DNA of 32,634 nucleotides from Streptomyces sp. (GTDB lineage: Bacteria > Actinomycetota > Actinomycetes > Streptomycetales > Streptomycetaceae), in contig NZ_JAPSKN010000043.1 in assembly GCF_031181705.1 (NCBI RefSeq), positions 1 through 32,634 on the forward strand, given 5' to 3'. The notes below the pieces were generated by a model, which did no database searches, was not told where the DNA came from, and worked only from the letters and a program-made list of their open reading frames with translations. Positions 15,772 through 23,065 of the stretch are shown here, piece by piece. A program made the position numbers and the translations under genes. Positions within the stretch are counted from its first letter, which is position 1. Each line of letters begins with the position of its first letter.

Positions 15772-16011
15772 TCAGGCCCTGCCGGCCAGTTCGAAGCCGG
15801 CCTCGTCGACGGCGGCGCGTACGGCCTCGTCGTCGAGCGGGGCCGCCGAGACGACGGTGACCTCGCCGGTCGAGGCGACGGCCGTCACCGAGTGGACGCC
15901 GGAGAGCTGGGAGAGTTCGCCGGAGACGGCGCCCTCGCAGTGGCCGCAGCTCATGCCGCTCACCTTGTAGACGGTGGTGACGGAGCCCGTGGTGTCGGTC
16001 TGGGCGGTCAT
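15772..16011 (-). CDS. copZ: Copper chaperone CopZ (heavy-metal-associated domain)
   Basis: A 79-aa single HMA domain with the Cu(I)-binding motif GMSCGHC at residues 19-25, followed by the typical [20 protein letters not shown] helix-turn. It would bind Cu(I) in the cytoplasm and pass it to CopA encoded next on the same strand. The ATG at 16011 follows GAGGAGAACGAC, a clear ribosome binding site. The operon is preceded by a CsoR-type operator, indicating induction by copper. Length and motif are diagnostic. Confidence 0.93.
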   Translation of the reverse strand: MTAQTDTTGSVTTVYKVSGMSCGHCEGAVSGELSQLSGVHSVTAVASTGEVTVVSAAPLDDEAVRAAVDEAGFELAGRA

Positions 16012-16075
16012 GTCGTTCTCCTCGTCGAGGCGTGTGGGGCCGTGGGGGCCCTGGAGGCTCCCACCTCTCCCACTG

Positions 16076-16090
16076 TACCCCTAGGGGGTA
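16076..16090. promoter_or_regulatory. CsoR-type copper operator
   Basis: TACCCC and GGGGTA flank TAG in a GC-rich palindrome, 65 bases upstream of copZ. This is the sequence type bound by CsoR, the Cu(I)-sensing repressor of actinobacterial cop operons. The csoR gene is not in the window. The alcohol dehydrogenase gene on the other side starts 118 bases away and could also be affected. Confidence 0.75.
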
Positions 16091-16208
16091 TCGGATTCAC
16101 GACGGGCCCACGGGGACCGGTACCGGCCCCGGGCCGCCCGCCGGGGTGGGAGCATCGGCGGGGCGCCCTGCGCCCGGGGAGACGACACGAGGGGAAGGCG
16201 GGTGGGTC

Positions 16209-17252
16209 ATGCGGGCCGTGGTGTTCGAGCGGTACGGAAAGGCGGCCGAGGTCCGGGAGGTCGCCGACCCGGAGCCCGCGGAGCACGGGGTGGTCGTGCG
16301 GGTCGAGGCCACGGGGCTGTGCCGCAGCGACTGGCACGGCTGGCAGGGGCACGACCCCGACATCACACTGCCGCACGTGCCCGGGCACGAACTGGCCGGT
16401 GTCGTCGAGGCGGTGGGCGCCCGGGTGGGCCGGTGGCGGCCCGGCGACCGCGTCACCGTGCCGTTCGTCTGCGCCTGCGGCACCTGCCCCTCCTGCGCGG
16501 CGGGTGATCACCAGGTGTGCGAGCGCCAGACCCAGCCCGGCTTCACGCACTGGGGCTCCTTCGCCCAGTACGTGGCGCTGGACCACGCCGACGTGAACCT
16601 CGTGCCACTGCCCGGGGAGATGTCCTTCGCCACGGCGGCCTCCCTCGGCTGCCGGTTCGCCACGGCCTACCGGGCGGTGGTGCAGCAGGGCGGGGTCGCC
16701 GCGGGGGACTGGGTCGCGGTGCACGGCTGTGGCGGGGTGGGGCTGTCGGCGGTGATGATCGCGGCCGCCTCCGGCGCCCGGGTCGTGGCCGTGGACGTGT
16801 CACCCGCGGCCCTCGATCTGGCGCGGACGTTCGGGGCGGCGCACTGTGTCGACGCGACCGCCGTGCCCGACACGGCGGCGGCGGTCCGCGACCTGACCGG
16901 CGGCGGCGCGCACCTCTCGCTCGACGCCCTCGGCTCGCCCGCCACCTGCGCCGCCTCCGTGAACGGCCTGCGCCGCCGCGGCCGCCACGTCCAGGTCGGG
17001 CTGCTGCCCGCACCGGACGGCACGACACCGGTGCCGATGGCCCGCGCGATCGCCCTGGAGCTCGAACTGCTCGGCAGCCACGGCATGGCCGCGCACGGCT
17101 ACCCGCCGATGCTGGAACTGGTCCGCGCCGGCGTCCTGCGCCCGGACCTGCTGGTGACGTCCGCCATCCGGCTCGACGAGGTCCCGTCCGCCCTGGCGGC
17201 CATGGGGACGGCGGCAGGGGCGGGGGTGACGGTCGTCGAGCCGTGGCGGTGA
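16209..17252 (+). CDS. Zinc-dependent alcohol dehydrogenase (MDR family)
   Basis: The 347-aa protein is a medium-chain zinc dehydrogenase. The catalytic zinc ligands are C38 ([12 protein letters not shown]) and H60-E61 (VPGHELAG). Four structural-zinc cysteines lie at 90, 93, 96 and 104. The NAD(P)-binding Rossmann fold begins [27 protein letters not shown] near 172. The product would oxidise an alcohol or polyol; the substrate is not predictable, although the type is often annotated as zinc-dependent alcohol dehydrogenase or L-threonine/sorbitol-like. The ATG at 16209 begins the family N-terminus ([10 protein letters not shown]). It is divergent from copZ and convergent with the small AlpA-like gene, with a shared terminator between. 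Confidence 0.9.
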   Translation: MRAVVFERYGKAAEVREVADPEPAEHGVVVRVEATGLCRSDWHGWQGHDPDITLPHVPGHELAGVVEAVGARVGRWRPGDRVTVPFVCACGTCPSCAAGDHQVCERQTQPGFTHWGSFAQYVALDHADVNLVPLPGEMSFATAASLGCRFATAYRAVVQQGGVAAGDWVAVHGCGGVGLSAVMIAAASGARVVAVDVSPAALDLARTFGAAHCVDATAVPDTAAAVRDLTGGGAHLSLDALGSPATCAASVNGLRRRGRHVQVGLLPAPDGTTPVPMARAIALELELLGSHGMAAHGYPPMLELVRAGVLRPDLLVTSAIRLDEVPSALAAMGTAAGAGVTVVEPWR

Positions 17253-17296
17253 GACGGCCCGCCCGGCCGGGCCCGGTCGGCGGCCCGGGAGACGAC

Positions 17297-17322
17297 CGTG
17301 CCCCACGCGGCGGTGGGGCACG
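17297..17322. terminator. Bidirectional terminator
   Basis: CGTGCCCCA (17297-17305) and TGGGGCACG (17314-17322) pair perfectly over 9 bp with an 8-base loop, between the convergent dehydrogenase and AlpA-like genes. There is no T-tract on either side. Confidence 0.6.
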
Positions 17323-17341
17323 AGGTCAGCGGTGTGACGGC

Positions 17342-17542
17342 TCAGTCGGCTCTGCGGTTGCGGTTGCCGGGCCGGGAGGCGACCCAGGCCCGGACGGTGT
17401 CGGCGTACCAGTAGGGCTTGCCGCTCTCGACGTGGTCGGGCGGGGGCAGCAGGCCGTGCTTGCGGTAGGACCGCACGGTGTCGGGCTGGACCCGGATGTG
17501 TGCCGCGATCTCCTTGTAGGACCAGAGCCTTCGGTCGGTCAT
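17342..17542 (-). CDS. AlpA/MerR-like helix-turn-helix protein
   Basis: A 66-aa winged-helix protein: LWSYKEIAAHIRVQPDTVRSYRKHGLLPPPDHVESGKPYWYADTVRAWVASRP fits the compact MerR-like fold of AlpA/Xis DNA-binding proteins, with recognition helix around PDTVRSYRKHG. The C-terminus is basic (GNRNRRAD). Such proteins serve as excisionases or phage regulators, but no integrase or att site is visible nearby, and stand-alone chromosomal copies are common in Streptomyces. The ATG at 17542 follows GAGGAGG. The upstream 262-bp gap (17543-17804) holds its promoter region and no other gene I can support. Confidence 0.8.
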   Translation of the reverse strand: MTDRRLWSYKEIAAHIRVQPDTVRSYRKHGLLPPPDHVESGKPYWYADTVRAWVASRPGNRNRRAD

Positions 17543-17804
17543 GACGTGTACCTCCTCGCGCGCACCGCGACGGCGGCCGGGGACGGCCGTCCGGGGGAGC
17601 CGGGTGCTGCGCCGGCGATCAACAAGCCTGTGTCCGGTCAACGACCCCGCTCGACCCGGGGCAGGGCCTGTGCGCGGGTGTGACGGAAGACCCGCGTACG
17701 TGCGACATGTGTGACAGGAAGGAGGTGTTTGTGACACAGCCGGGGCAAAGGCGTGCGCCGGGGCGTCGGCGGGGCGCCTTGACGCGGGAGCCGGGCGCGG
17801 TGTC

Positions 17805-18839
17805 TCAGCCGTCCAGCAGGTGCCAGGCCGTCAGGGCGAGACCGGCGCGCAGCAGACCGGCGGGCTCGGTGAGTTCGAAGCCCAGGGCCCTGCCGATCAG
17901 CTCCAGCCGCCGCGCCACGCTGCTGTGGTGCAGGTGGAGCTGGTCGGCGGCCCGGCGCAGGGAGCCGGTGACGCAGTAGGCCTCCAGGGTGCGGAGGTCC
18001 TCGGGGGTGCCGGCGAGCCGGGCGAGGGCGGACACGTCGGCGTTGGCGCGCATGGTGTCCTCGGGGACCTCGGCGAGCAGCGCCAGCGCCCCCAGGTCGG
18101 CGTGCGAGACCACCGGGCGGCGCGCGGTGGTGAAGCGGAGGGCGGTGCGGGCCTGCCGCCAGGACACCTCGGGGCTCTCGGCGGTGCCGATGCCCGCGCG
18201 CACGCCGTCCGGGAGCCCGGCCCGGTCCACCGAAGCGGCCAGGACGACGCCCACGTCGCCGAGCGGTGCCGCCTTCACCGGCCGGGCCGGGCAGAGCAGG
18301 CCCCCGAGCCGGTCGAGCGGCACCTGCGACCGTACGGCGACGACGCGGATCGGCAGCTCGGGGGCGAAGCCCAGCAGCCGCAGCGCACGGGCCCTGGCCG
18401 CCTCCTCGGTGCCGCGGCTGACGACGAGTTCGACGAGGGCGGGGTCGGCCATGGTGGTGCGGGCCGGGCCGTAGCGTTCGACGACCGCTGCGGCGGCGAT
18501 GGCGAGCCGGTCCAGCAGCACCTCGTCGAGCGGGAGGGGCGGGCCGGGCCGCTCCAGCCAGACCGTGCCGATCTCCTCGTCGTCGAGGGTGATCGCCGCC
18601 GTGCTGGACCCGGGCCCGGGCGGAGCGGGTGCCTGCCCGCCGTCGGGGGAGAAGCGGATCGACCTTCCCGTGCCGTGCAGCCGGATCCCGGCCACGCACT
18701 CGGCCAGGCCCGCCGACGCCCGGGCCAGGGCCGGCAGGTCGACCCGGCGGCGCATCAGGGTGTCGTAGAACATCACGACGCGGATCGCGCCCTCGACCTG
18801 CGCGTCCAGCTGCGACAGTCGTACGGCCAGTGCCTCCAT
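17805..18839 (-). CDS. PucR/CdaR-type transcriptional regulator
   Basis: The 344-aa protein ends in the PucR C-terminal helix-turn-helix (LRTLEAYCVTGSLRRAADQLHLHHSSVARRLELIGRALGFEL). The middle resembles the GGDEF-like CdaR region, and the N-terminal 130 residues look like a weak sensory domain. PucR-type proteins activate catabolic genes in response to a metabolite. It is divergent from the esterase gene, with 94 bases between starts that contain a 12-bp palindrome, so it probably controls that gene and possibly the downstream cupin. The ATG at 18839 has no Shine-Dalgarno sequence, but TATCCT ends six bases in front of it, suggesting a leaderless mRNA. Confidence 0.85.
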   Translation of the reverse strand: MEALAVRLSQLDAQVEGAIRVVMFYDTLMRRRVDLPALARASAGLAECVAGIRLHGTGRSIRFSPDGGQAPAPPGPGSSTAAITLDDEEIGTVWLERPGPPLPLDEVLLDRLAIAAAAVVERYGPARTTMADPALVELVVSRGTEEAARARALRLLGFAPELPIRVVAVRSQVPLDRLGGLLCPARPVKAAPLGDVGVVLAASVDRAGLPDGVRAGIGTAESPEVSWRQARTALRFTTARRPVVSHADLGALALLAEVPEDTMRANADVSALARLAGTPEDLRTLEAYCVTGSLRRAADQLHLHHSSVARRLELIGRALGFELTEPAGLLRAGLALTAWHLLDG

Positions 18840-18874
18840 GGCGCGAGGATATGCGCCGTTCGGTGCTCAACGGG

Positions 18875-18886
18875 GCGCGTACGCGC
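18875..18886. promoter_or_regulatory. Palindrome between PucR gene and esterase gene
   Basis: GCGCGTACGCGC is a perfect 12-bp palindrome in the 94-bp divergent gap, framed by CAAC (18868-18871) and GTTG (18891-18894). It is a candidate binding site for the PucR-type protein, though high GC makes such palindromes less surprising. Confidence 0.4.
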
Positions 18887-18933
18887 GACAGTTGGCGGAT
18901 GCTGCGGGATCGGAGGGCGGTGAGGATGGCCGC

Positions 18934-19830
18934 ATGGACCCTGAACTCGAGGCATTCGTACCGCTGTTCCCCCGCGCCGATCTGACCGACCCGGTCACCG
19001 AGCGCAAGAGCTTCGCCGAACTGGCCGCCGCGGTGCCGGCCCCGGACACCTCCGGCATGGAGGTCGAGGACCACACCGTTCCCGGCGATCCGGACGTGCC
19101 GGTCCGCGTCTACCGCCCGCACCGGGCGCACGGTGCCGTCGTCTGGCTGCACGGCGGCGGATTCGTCATGGGCGACCTGGACACCGAACACCCCTGGGCC
19201 GCCCGGCTGGCCGCCGCCTCCGGCGCGGTGGTGATCTCGGTGGGCTACCGCCTGGCTCCCGAGCACCCGTTCCCGGCCGCGCTCGACGACGCGTACACCG
19301 CGCTGACCTGGGCCGCCGAGCACGCGGCCGGGCTCGGCGCCGACCCGGAGCGCGTCGCCGTCGGCGGGCACAGCGCCGGGGGCGGCCTGGCGGCGGCGCT
19401 GGCGCTGCGGGCGCGGGACCGCCAGGGGCCGCCGATCCGCTTCCAGCTGCTCAACCAGCCCGGTCTCGACGACCGGCAGGAGACGTGGTCGCAGCGGAAC
19501 TTCACCGACACGCCCTGGATGAACCGCGACAAGGTCGCCGCGTCGTGGCGGCACTACCTGGGCGGAGCGCCCGCCACCCCCTACGCGGCCCCGGCCCGGG
19601 CCGCCGAGTTGGCCGGACTGCCGCCCGCGTACGTGGCCACGGCGGAGCTGTGCCCGAACCGCGACGAGGACATCGCCTACGCCCTGCGCCTGCTCCAGGC
19701 GGGCGTGCCGGTCGAGCTGCACCAGTGGCCCGGCACCTTCCACGGATCCCAGGCGATCCTCACCGCCGACGTCTCGCAGCGGCAGATCGCCGAACTCGCC
19801 GCGGCCCTGCGCCGCGCCCTGGCCGAGTGA
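18934..19830 (+). CDS. Alpha/beta hydrolase of the hormone-sensitive lipase (HSL) family
   Basis: The 298-aa enzyme is a carboxylesterase of family IV. HGGG (residues 73-76) forms the oxyanion hole, GHSAG (145-149) carries the nucleophile Ser147, and His270 in WPGTFHGS is the likely catalytic base; the acid is probably an aspartate in NRDED near 240. YRLAPEHPFPAALDDAYTAL is typical of the family. No signal peptide is seen, so it acts in the cytoplasm on short acyl esters, perhaps lactones. The ATG at 18934 was chosen because the family N-terminus starts there; the ATG at 18838 overlaps the divergent regulator. It is followed by a cupin after 47 bases, probably co-transcribed. Confidence 0.9.
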   Translation: MDPELEAFVPLFPRADLTDPVTERKSFAELAAAVPAPDTSGMEVEDHTVPGDPDVPVRVYRPHRAHGAVVWLHGGGFVMGDLDTEHPWAARLAAASGAVVISVGYRLAPEHPFPAALDDAYTALTWAAEHAAGLGADPERVAVGGHSAGGGLAAALALRARDRQGPPIRFQLLNQPGLDDRQETWSQRNFTDTPWMNRDKVAASWRHYLGGAPATPYAAPARAAELAGLPPAYVATAELCPNRDEDIAYALRLLQAGVPVELHQWPGTFHGSQAILTADVSQRQIAELAAALRRALAE

Positions 19831-19877
19831 ACCGGCCGCACCCCGCACCCCGGACAGCCGGAAAGGACCTCACCCCC

Positions 19878-20267
19878 ATGACCCTCGCCCCGTTCGGCCT
19901 GCTCACCTCGTTCGTCCGCCTCGGCGACGGCGGTGAGGTGCGCGTCGAGGAACCCGCGTTCGACCCCGAGCAGGACTCCTGGCAGCTGATGACCTTCCAC
20001 GTCGAGACCGACGAGGACGTCCACGGCGACCACTGGGAGATCCACACCGAGGCCGACGAGGTCGTCGCCTGCCTCACCGGCGGGATCCGCCTCTGCCTGC
20101 GCCCCGAGCGGCCGGGGGAGAAGGAGGAGGAGACCGGCCTCGCGCCGGGGACCGCCGTCGTCGTGCCGCGCGGCCGCTGGCACCGCATCGCGCTGGACGC
20201 GCCCAGCGACATCATGTCCGTCACCCTGCCGCGCGGCAGCCGCCTGGAGAGGCGGACCGGGGCGTAG
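19878..20267 (+). CDS. Cupin-domain protein
   Basis: A 129-aa single-domain cupin. HWEIHTEADEVVACLTGGIRLCL provides the first motif with two histidines and a glutamate in metal-ligand spacing, and GTAVVVPRGRWHRIALDAP provides the second with its histidine, so a metal site is plausible. The ATG at 19878 has GAAAGGA upstream. It probably shares a transcript with the esterase before it; the iolC promoter begins after its stop. Function is unknown: many such proteins are sugar isomerases, dioxygenases or ligand sensors. Confidence 0.8.
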   Translation: MTLAPFGLLTSFVRLGDGGEVRVEEPAFDPEQDSWQLMTFHVETDEDVHGDHWEIHTEADEVVACLTGGIRLCLRPERPGEKEEETGLAPGTAVVVPRGRWHRIALDAPSDIMSVTLPRGSRLERRTGA

Positions 20268-20295
20268 GGCCGAAGACTACGGAAAAAGGGGACGC

Positions 20296-20347
20296 GGACC
20301 AGGTCGTGCCGAAAGCGCTGTCATGATCTGGTCCGAATGTCCGGACA
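20296..20347. promoter_or_regulatory. iol operator region
   Basis: Three symmetric elements cluster just upstream of the iolC -35. GGACCAGGTC (20296-20305) pairs with GATCTGGTCC (20325-20334) with one mismatch. Between them GAAAGCGCTGTC (20311-20322) resembles a LacI-family operator. TGTCCGGACA (20338-20347) is a perfect 10-bp palindrome ending five bases before the -35, extended to AATGT and ACATT at 20336-20354. The iol operon is thus probably under at least one repressor, whose gene I do not find here. Confidence 0.55.
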
Positions 20348-20352
20348 AAACA

Positions 20353-20382
20353 TTGACAGGGCTTCGGGAAGGGGGCTACAAA
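20353..20382 (+). promoter_or_regulatory. iol operon promoter
   Basis: TTGACA (20353-20358), an 18-base spacer and TACAAA (20377-20382) make the best sigma-70/HrdB-like promoter seen in the window. Transcription would start near 20389, giving a leader of about 25 bases before the iolC ATG with its GAGGGGA binding site. Confidence 0.65.
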
Positions 20383-20413
20383 GCCGGGGAGAGCCGAACA
20401 CCGAGGGGACACG

Positions 20414-21364
20414 ATGGCGTACGACCTGATCACCATGGGGCGGATCGGAGTGGATCTGTATCCGCTCCAGACGGGCGTCCCGCTGCCGCAGGTCACGTCC
20501 TTCGGCAAGTTCCTCGGCGGTTCGGCGAGCAACGTCGCGGTCGCCGCGGCCCGCCTGGGACGGCACACGGCGGTGATCACCCGGACCGGCGACGACCCCT
20601 TCGGCACCTATCTGCACGAGGCCCTGAAGGACTTCGGCGTGGACGACCGCTGGGTCACCCCCGTCCCCGGCCTGCCCACCCCGGTCACCTTCTGCGAGAT
20701 CTTCCCGCCGGACGACTTCCCGCTGTACTTCTACCGGCAGCCCAAGGCCCCCGACCTGGAGATCGACGCCCACGAGCTGGACCTCGACGCGATCCGCGAC
20801 GCCCGCGTCTTCTGGGTCACCGGCACCGGCCTGAGCGAGGAGCCCAGCCGGACGGCGACCCTCGCGGCCCTCGCCCACCGCGCCAAGGCCGGCCCGACGG
20901 TCTTCGACCTCGACTGGCGCCCGATGTTCTGGACGGACCCCGAGGCCGCCCGCCCCTTCTACGAGGAGGCCCTGCGCCACACCACCGTCGCGGTCGGCAA
21001 CCTCGACGAGGTGGAGGTCGCCACCGGCGTGCGCGAACCCCACGCCGCCGCCCGCGCCCTGCTCGACGCCGGGGTCGAACTGGCCGTGGTCAAGCAGGGC
21101 CCCAAGGGCGTGCTCGCGGTGAACGGCGCCGGGGAGAGCGCCGAGGTGCCGCCGCTGCCGGTGGACGTCCTCAACGGCCTCGGCGCCGGGGACGCCTTCG
21201 GCGGCAGTCTCGTCCACGGCCTGCTGGCCGGCTGGGACCTGGAGAGGACCATGCGGCACGCCAACGCCGCCGGCGCCATCGTGGCCTCCCGCCTGGAGTG
21301 CTCCTCCGCGATGCCCACCCCGGACGAGATCGAGGCGGCCGTCACCGCGGGGGCCGTCAAGTGA
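20414..21364 (+). CDS. iolC: 5-dehydro-2-deoxygluconokinase IolC
   Basis: The 316-aa PfkB-family kinase phosphorylates 5-dehydro-2-deoxy-D-gluconate at O6 in myo-inositol catabolism. Signatures are GGSASNVAVAAARLGRHTAV near residue 36 and GLGAGDAFGGSLVHGLL near 256, with the catalytic aspartate. The FDLDWRPMFW stretch and FYRQPKAPDLEID are characteristic of IolC rather than ribokinase. ATG at 20414 follows GAGGGGACAC. It opens an operon with iolB, iolD and mmsA and overlaps the next gene by 4 bases (GTGA). Confidence 0.93.
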   Translation: MAYDLITMGRIGVDLYPLQTGVPLPQVTSFGKFLGGSASNVAVAAARLGRHTAVITRTGDDPFGTYLHEALKDFGVDDRWVTPVPGLPTPVTFCEIFPPDDFPLYFYRQPKAPDLEIDAHELDLDAIRDARVFWVTGTGLSEEPSRTATLAALAHRAKAGPTVFDLDWRPMFWTDPEAARPFYEEALRHTTVAVGNLDEVEVATGVREPHAAARALLDAGVELAVVKQGPKGVLAVNGAGESAEVPPLPVDVLNGLGAGDAFGGSLVHGLLAGWDLERTMRHANAAGAIVASRLECSSAMPTPDEIEAAVTAGAVK

Positions 21365-22242
21365 GCGTCGACGTCTCCGAGCTCGTCCGGCTGCGCAGCC
21401 GCCACCCCGAGGCGATCGCCGAGGCCGCCGCCCGCCGCACCCGCCGGCCGCTGCTGAACGACAACGGCCGGCTGATGATCGTCGCCGCCGACCACCCGGC
21501 CCGCGGCGCCCTCGGCGTCGGCGGCCGGAGCCTCGCCATGGCCAACCGCGCCGACCTGCTCGAACGCCTGTGCCTGGCGCTGTCCCGCCCGGGCGTGGAC
21601 GGCGTCCTCGCCACCGCCGACATCCTCGACGACCTGCTGCTGCTCGGCGCGCTCGACGGCAAGGTCGTCCTGGGCTCGATGAACCGGGGCGGCCTGCAGG
21701 GCGCCCGCTTCGAACTCGACGACCGCTTCACCGGCCACCGCCCCGAGGACATCGAGCGCCTCGGCTTCGACGCCGGCAAGCTGCTGCTGCGCATCGACTA
21801 CGACGACCCGGGCTCGCTGACCACCCTGGAGTCCGCCGGCCGGGCCGTCGACGCCATGGCGGAGCGCAGACTGCCCGTCTTCGTCGAGCCGTTCATCAGC
21901 CGCCGCGACGAGAGCGGACGGCTGCGCAACGACCTGTCCGCCGAAGCCGTCACCCGGTCGATCGCCATCGCCTCGGGCCTGGGCGGCAGTTCCGCCTACA
22001 CCTGGCTGAAGGTGCCGGTCACCGCCAACCCCGACGACATGGCCGAGGTCATGGCGACCTCCACGCTGCCCGCCGTCCTGCTCGGCGGCGAGGTGGGGGA
22101 CGATCAGGACGGGGCGTACGAGAAGTGGCGCGGCGCCCTGCAACTGCCCACCGTGTGCGGGCTGGTGGTCGGCCGCTCCCTGCTGTATCCGGCGGACGGC
22201 GACGTGGCCGCCGCCGTGGACACCGCCGTAGGACTGCTGTGA
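21361..22242 (+). CDS. Cgl0159-type (beta/alpha)8 aldolase candidate of inositol catabolism
   Basis: The 293-aa protein matches the Cgl0159-like family, a TIM-barrel group related to class I DeoC/LacD aldolases and found beside iolC in actinobacteria. Visible segments include NGRLMIVAADHPARGALGVG with an early acidic pair, VLGSMNRGGLQGARFELDDR, KLLLRIDYDDPGSLTTLE, LPVFVEPFISRRDESG and AYTWLKVPVT, where the lysine is a candidate Schiff-base residue. No class II iolJ is present in the operon. I infer that this protein splits 6-phospho-5-dehydro-2-deoxygluconate into DHAP and malonate semialdehyde. Start is the GTG at 21361 overlapping the iolC stop. Confidence 0.82.
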   Translation: MSVDVSELVRLRSRHPEAIAEAAARRTRRPLLNDNGRLMIVAADHPARGALGVGGRSLAMANRADLLERLCLALSRPGVDGVLATADILDDLLLLGALDGKVVLGSMNRGGLQGARFELDDRFTGHRPEDIERLGFDAGKLLLRIDYDDPGSLTTLESAGRAVDAMAERRLPVFVEPFISRRDESGRLRNDLSAEAVTRSIAIASGLGGSSAYTWLKVPVTANPDDMAEVMATSTLPAVLLGGEVGDDQDGAYEKWRGALQLPTVCGLVVGRSLLYPADGDVAAAVDTAVGLL

Positions 22243-22252
22243 GGGCCGCTTC

Positions 22253-23065
22253 ATGACCAGTGGGCTGTACGTCCCCAGGGGCACCACCGCCGACGTGGAC
22301 CACGTCCTGGACATCGACCCCGAACGGGCCGGCTGGACGCACAGCAGCCTGCGGGTCGTGGAGCTGACGCCCGGCGGCACGCACACCTTCACCACCGGCG
22401 ACAGCGAGTGGATCGTCCTGCCGCTGCGGGGCGGCTGCACGGTGCGCGTGGAAGACCAGGAGTTCACCCTCTCGGGCCGGGAGAACGTGTTCGCGTCGGT
22501 CACCGACTTCGCGTACGCGCCCCGGGACGCCCGGGTCCAGATCGCCTCCGGCGCGGGAGGCCGCTTTGCTTTGGCAGGAGCGAAGTGCGAGCGACAACTC
22601 CCCGCCCGCTACGGCCCCGCGCCGGAGGTCCCCGTCGAGGAACGCGGCAGCGGCACCTGCCTGCGCCGCGTCCGCAACTTCGCCTCGGCGGACGCCTTCG
22701 ACTGCGACAAGCTCATCGCGGTCGAGGTGATCACGCCCGGCGGCAACTGGTCCTCCTACCCGCCGCACAAGCACGACGAGCACCGGCCCGGCGAGGAGTC
22801 GCAGCTGGAGGAGATCTACTACTTCGAGATCGACGGCCCGAACGGTTTCGGCTACCAGCGCGTATTCCCCTCGCGTGAGGGCGGATCCGACGTCCTCACG
22901 GAGGTCCGCTCCGGCGACGCCGTCCTCGTCCCGGACGGCTGGCACGGCCCGTCGATCGCCCAGCCCGGCCACGACATGTACTACCTGAACGTCATGGCCG
23001 GCCCGGGGGAGACGAGGGAGTGGCGGATCTGCTTCCACCCGGACCACACGGAGGGGTACCGATGA
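22253..23065 (+). CDS. iolB: 5-deoxy-glucuronate isomerase IolB
   Basis: The 270-aa bicupin isomerises 5-deoxy-D-glucuronate to 5-dehydro-2-deoxy-D-gluconate. The C-terminal half holds the metal-binding set NWSSYPPHKHDEHRPGEES-like (His-x-His with Glu), EEIYYFEIDGPNGFGYQRVF and VPDGWHGP with the last histidine, all strongly conserved in IolB. Length is typical. It starts with ATG 10 bases after the preceding stop, has GAGGG as weak binding site, and overlaps iolD by 4 bases (ATGA). Confidence 0.94.
   Translation: MTSGLYVPRGTTADVDHVLDIDPERAGWTHSSLRVVELTPGGTHTFTTGDSEWIVLPLRGGCTVRVEDQEFTLSGRENVFASVTDFAYAPRDARVQIASGAGGRFALAGAKCERQLPARYGPAPEVPVEERGSGTCLRRVRNFASADAFDCDKLIAVEVITPGGNWSSYPPHKHDEHRPGEESQLEEIYYFEIDGPNGFGYQRVFPSREGGSDVLTEVRSGDAVLVPDGWHGPSIAQPGHDMYYLNVMAGPGETREWRICFHPDHTEGYR

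Noticed and set aside
17342..17542. AlpA-like gene as evidence for an integrated phage or plasmid
   Set aside because: No integrase, att duplication, replication or transfer gene is near, and neighbours are ordinary chromosomal genes.
17680..17979. Plus-strand frame with a textbook AAGGAGGTG site (17719-17727) before a GTG at 17731
   Set aside because: It runs antisense into the PucR C-terminal HTH, has poor codon bias and an arginine-rich shadow-like product. The binding site is probably coincidental, though a short leader peptide cannot be excluded.
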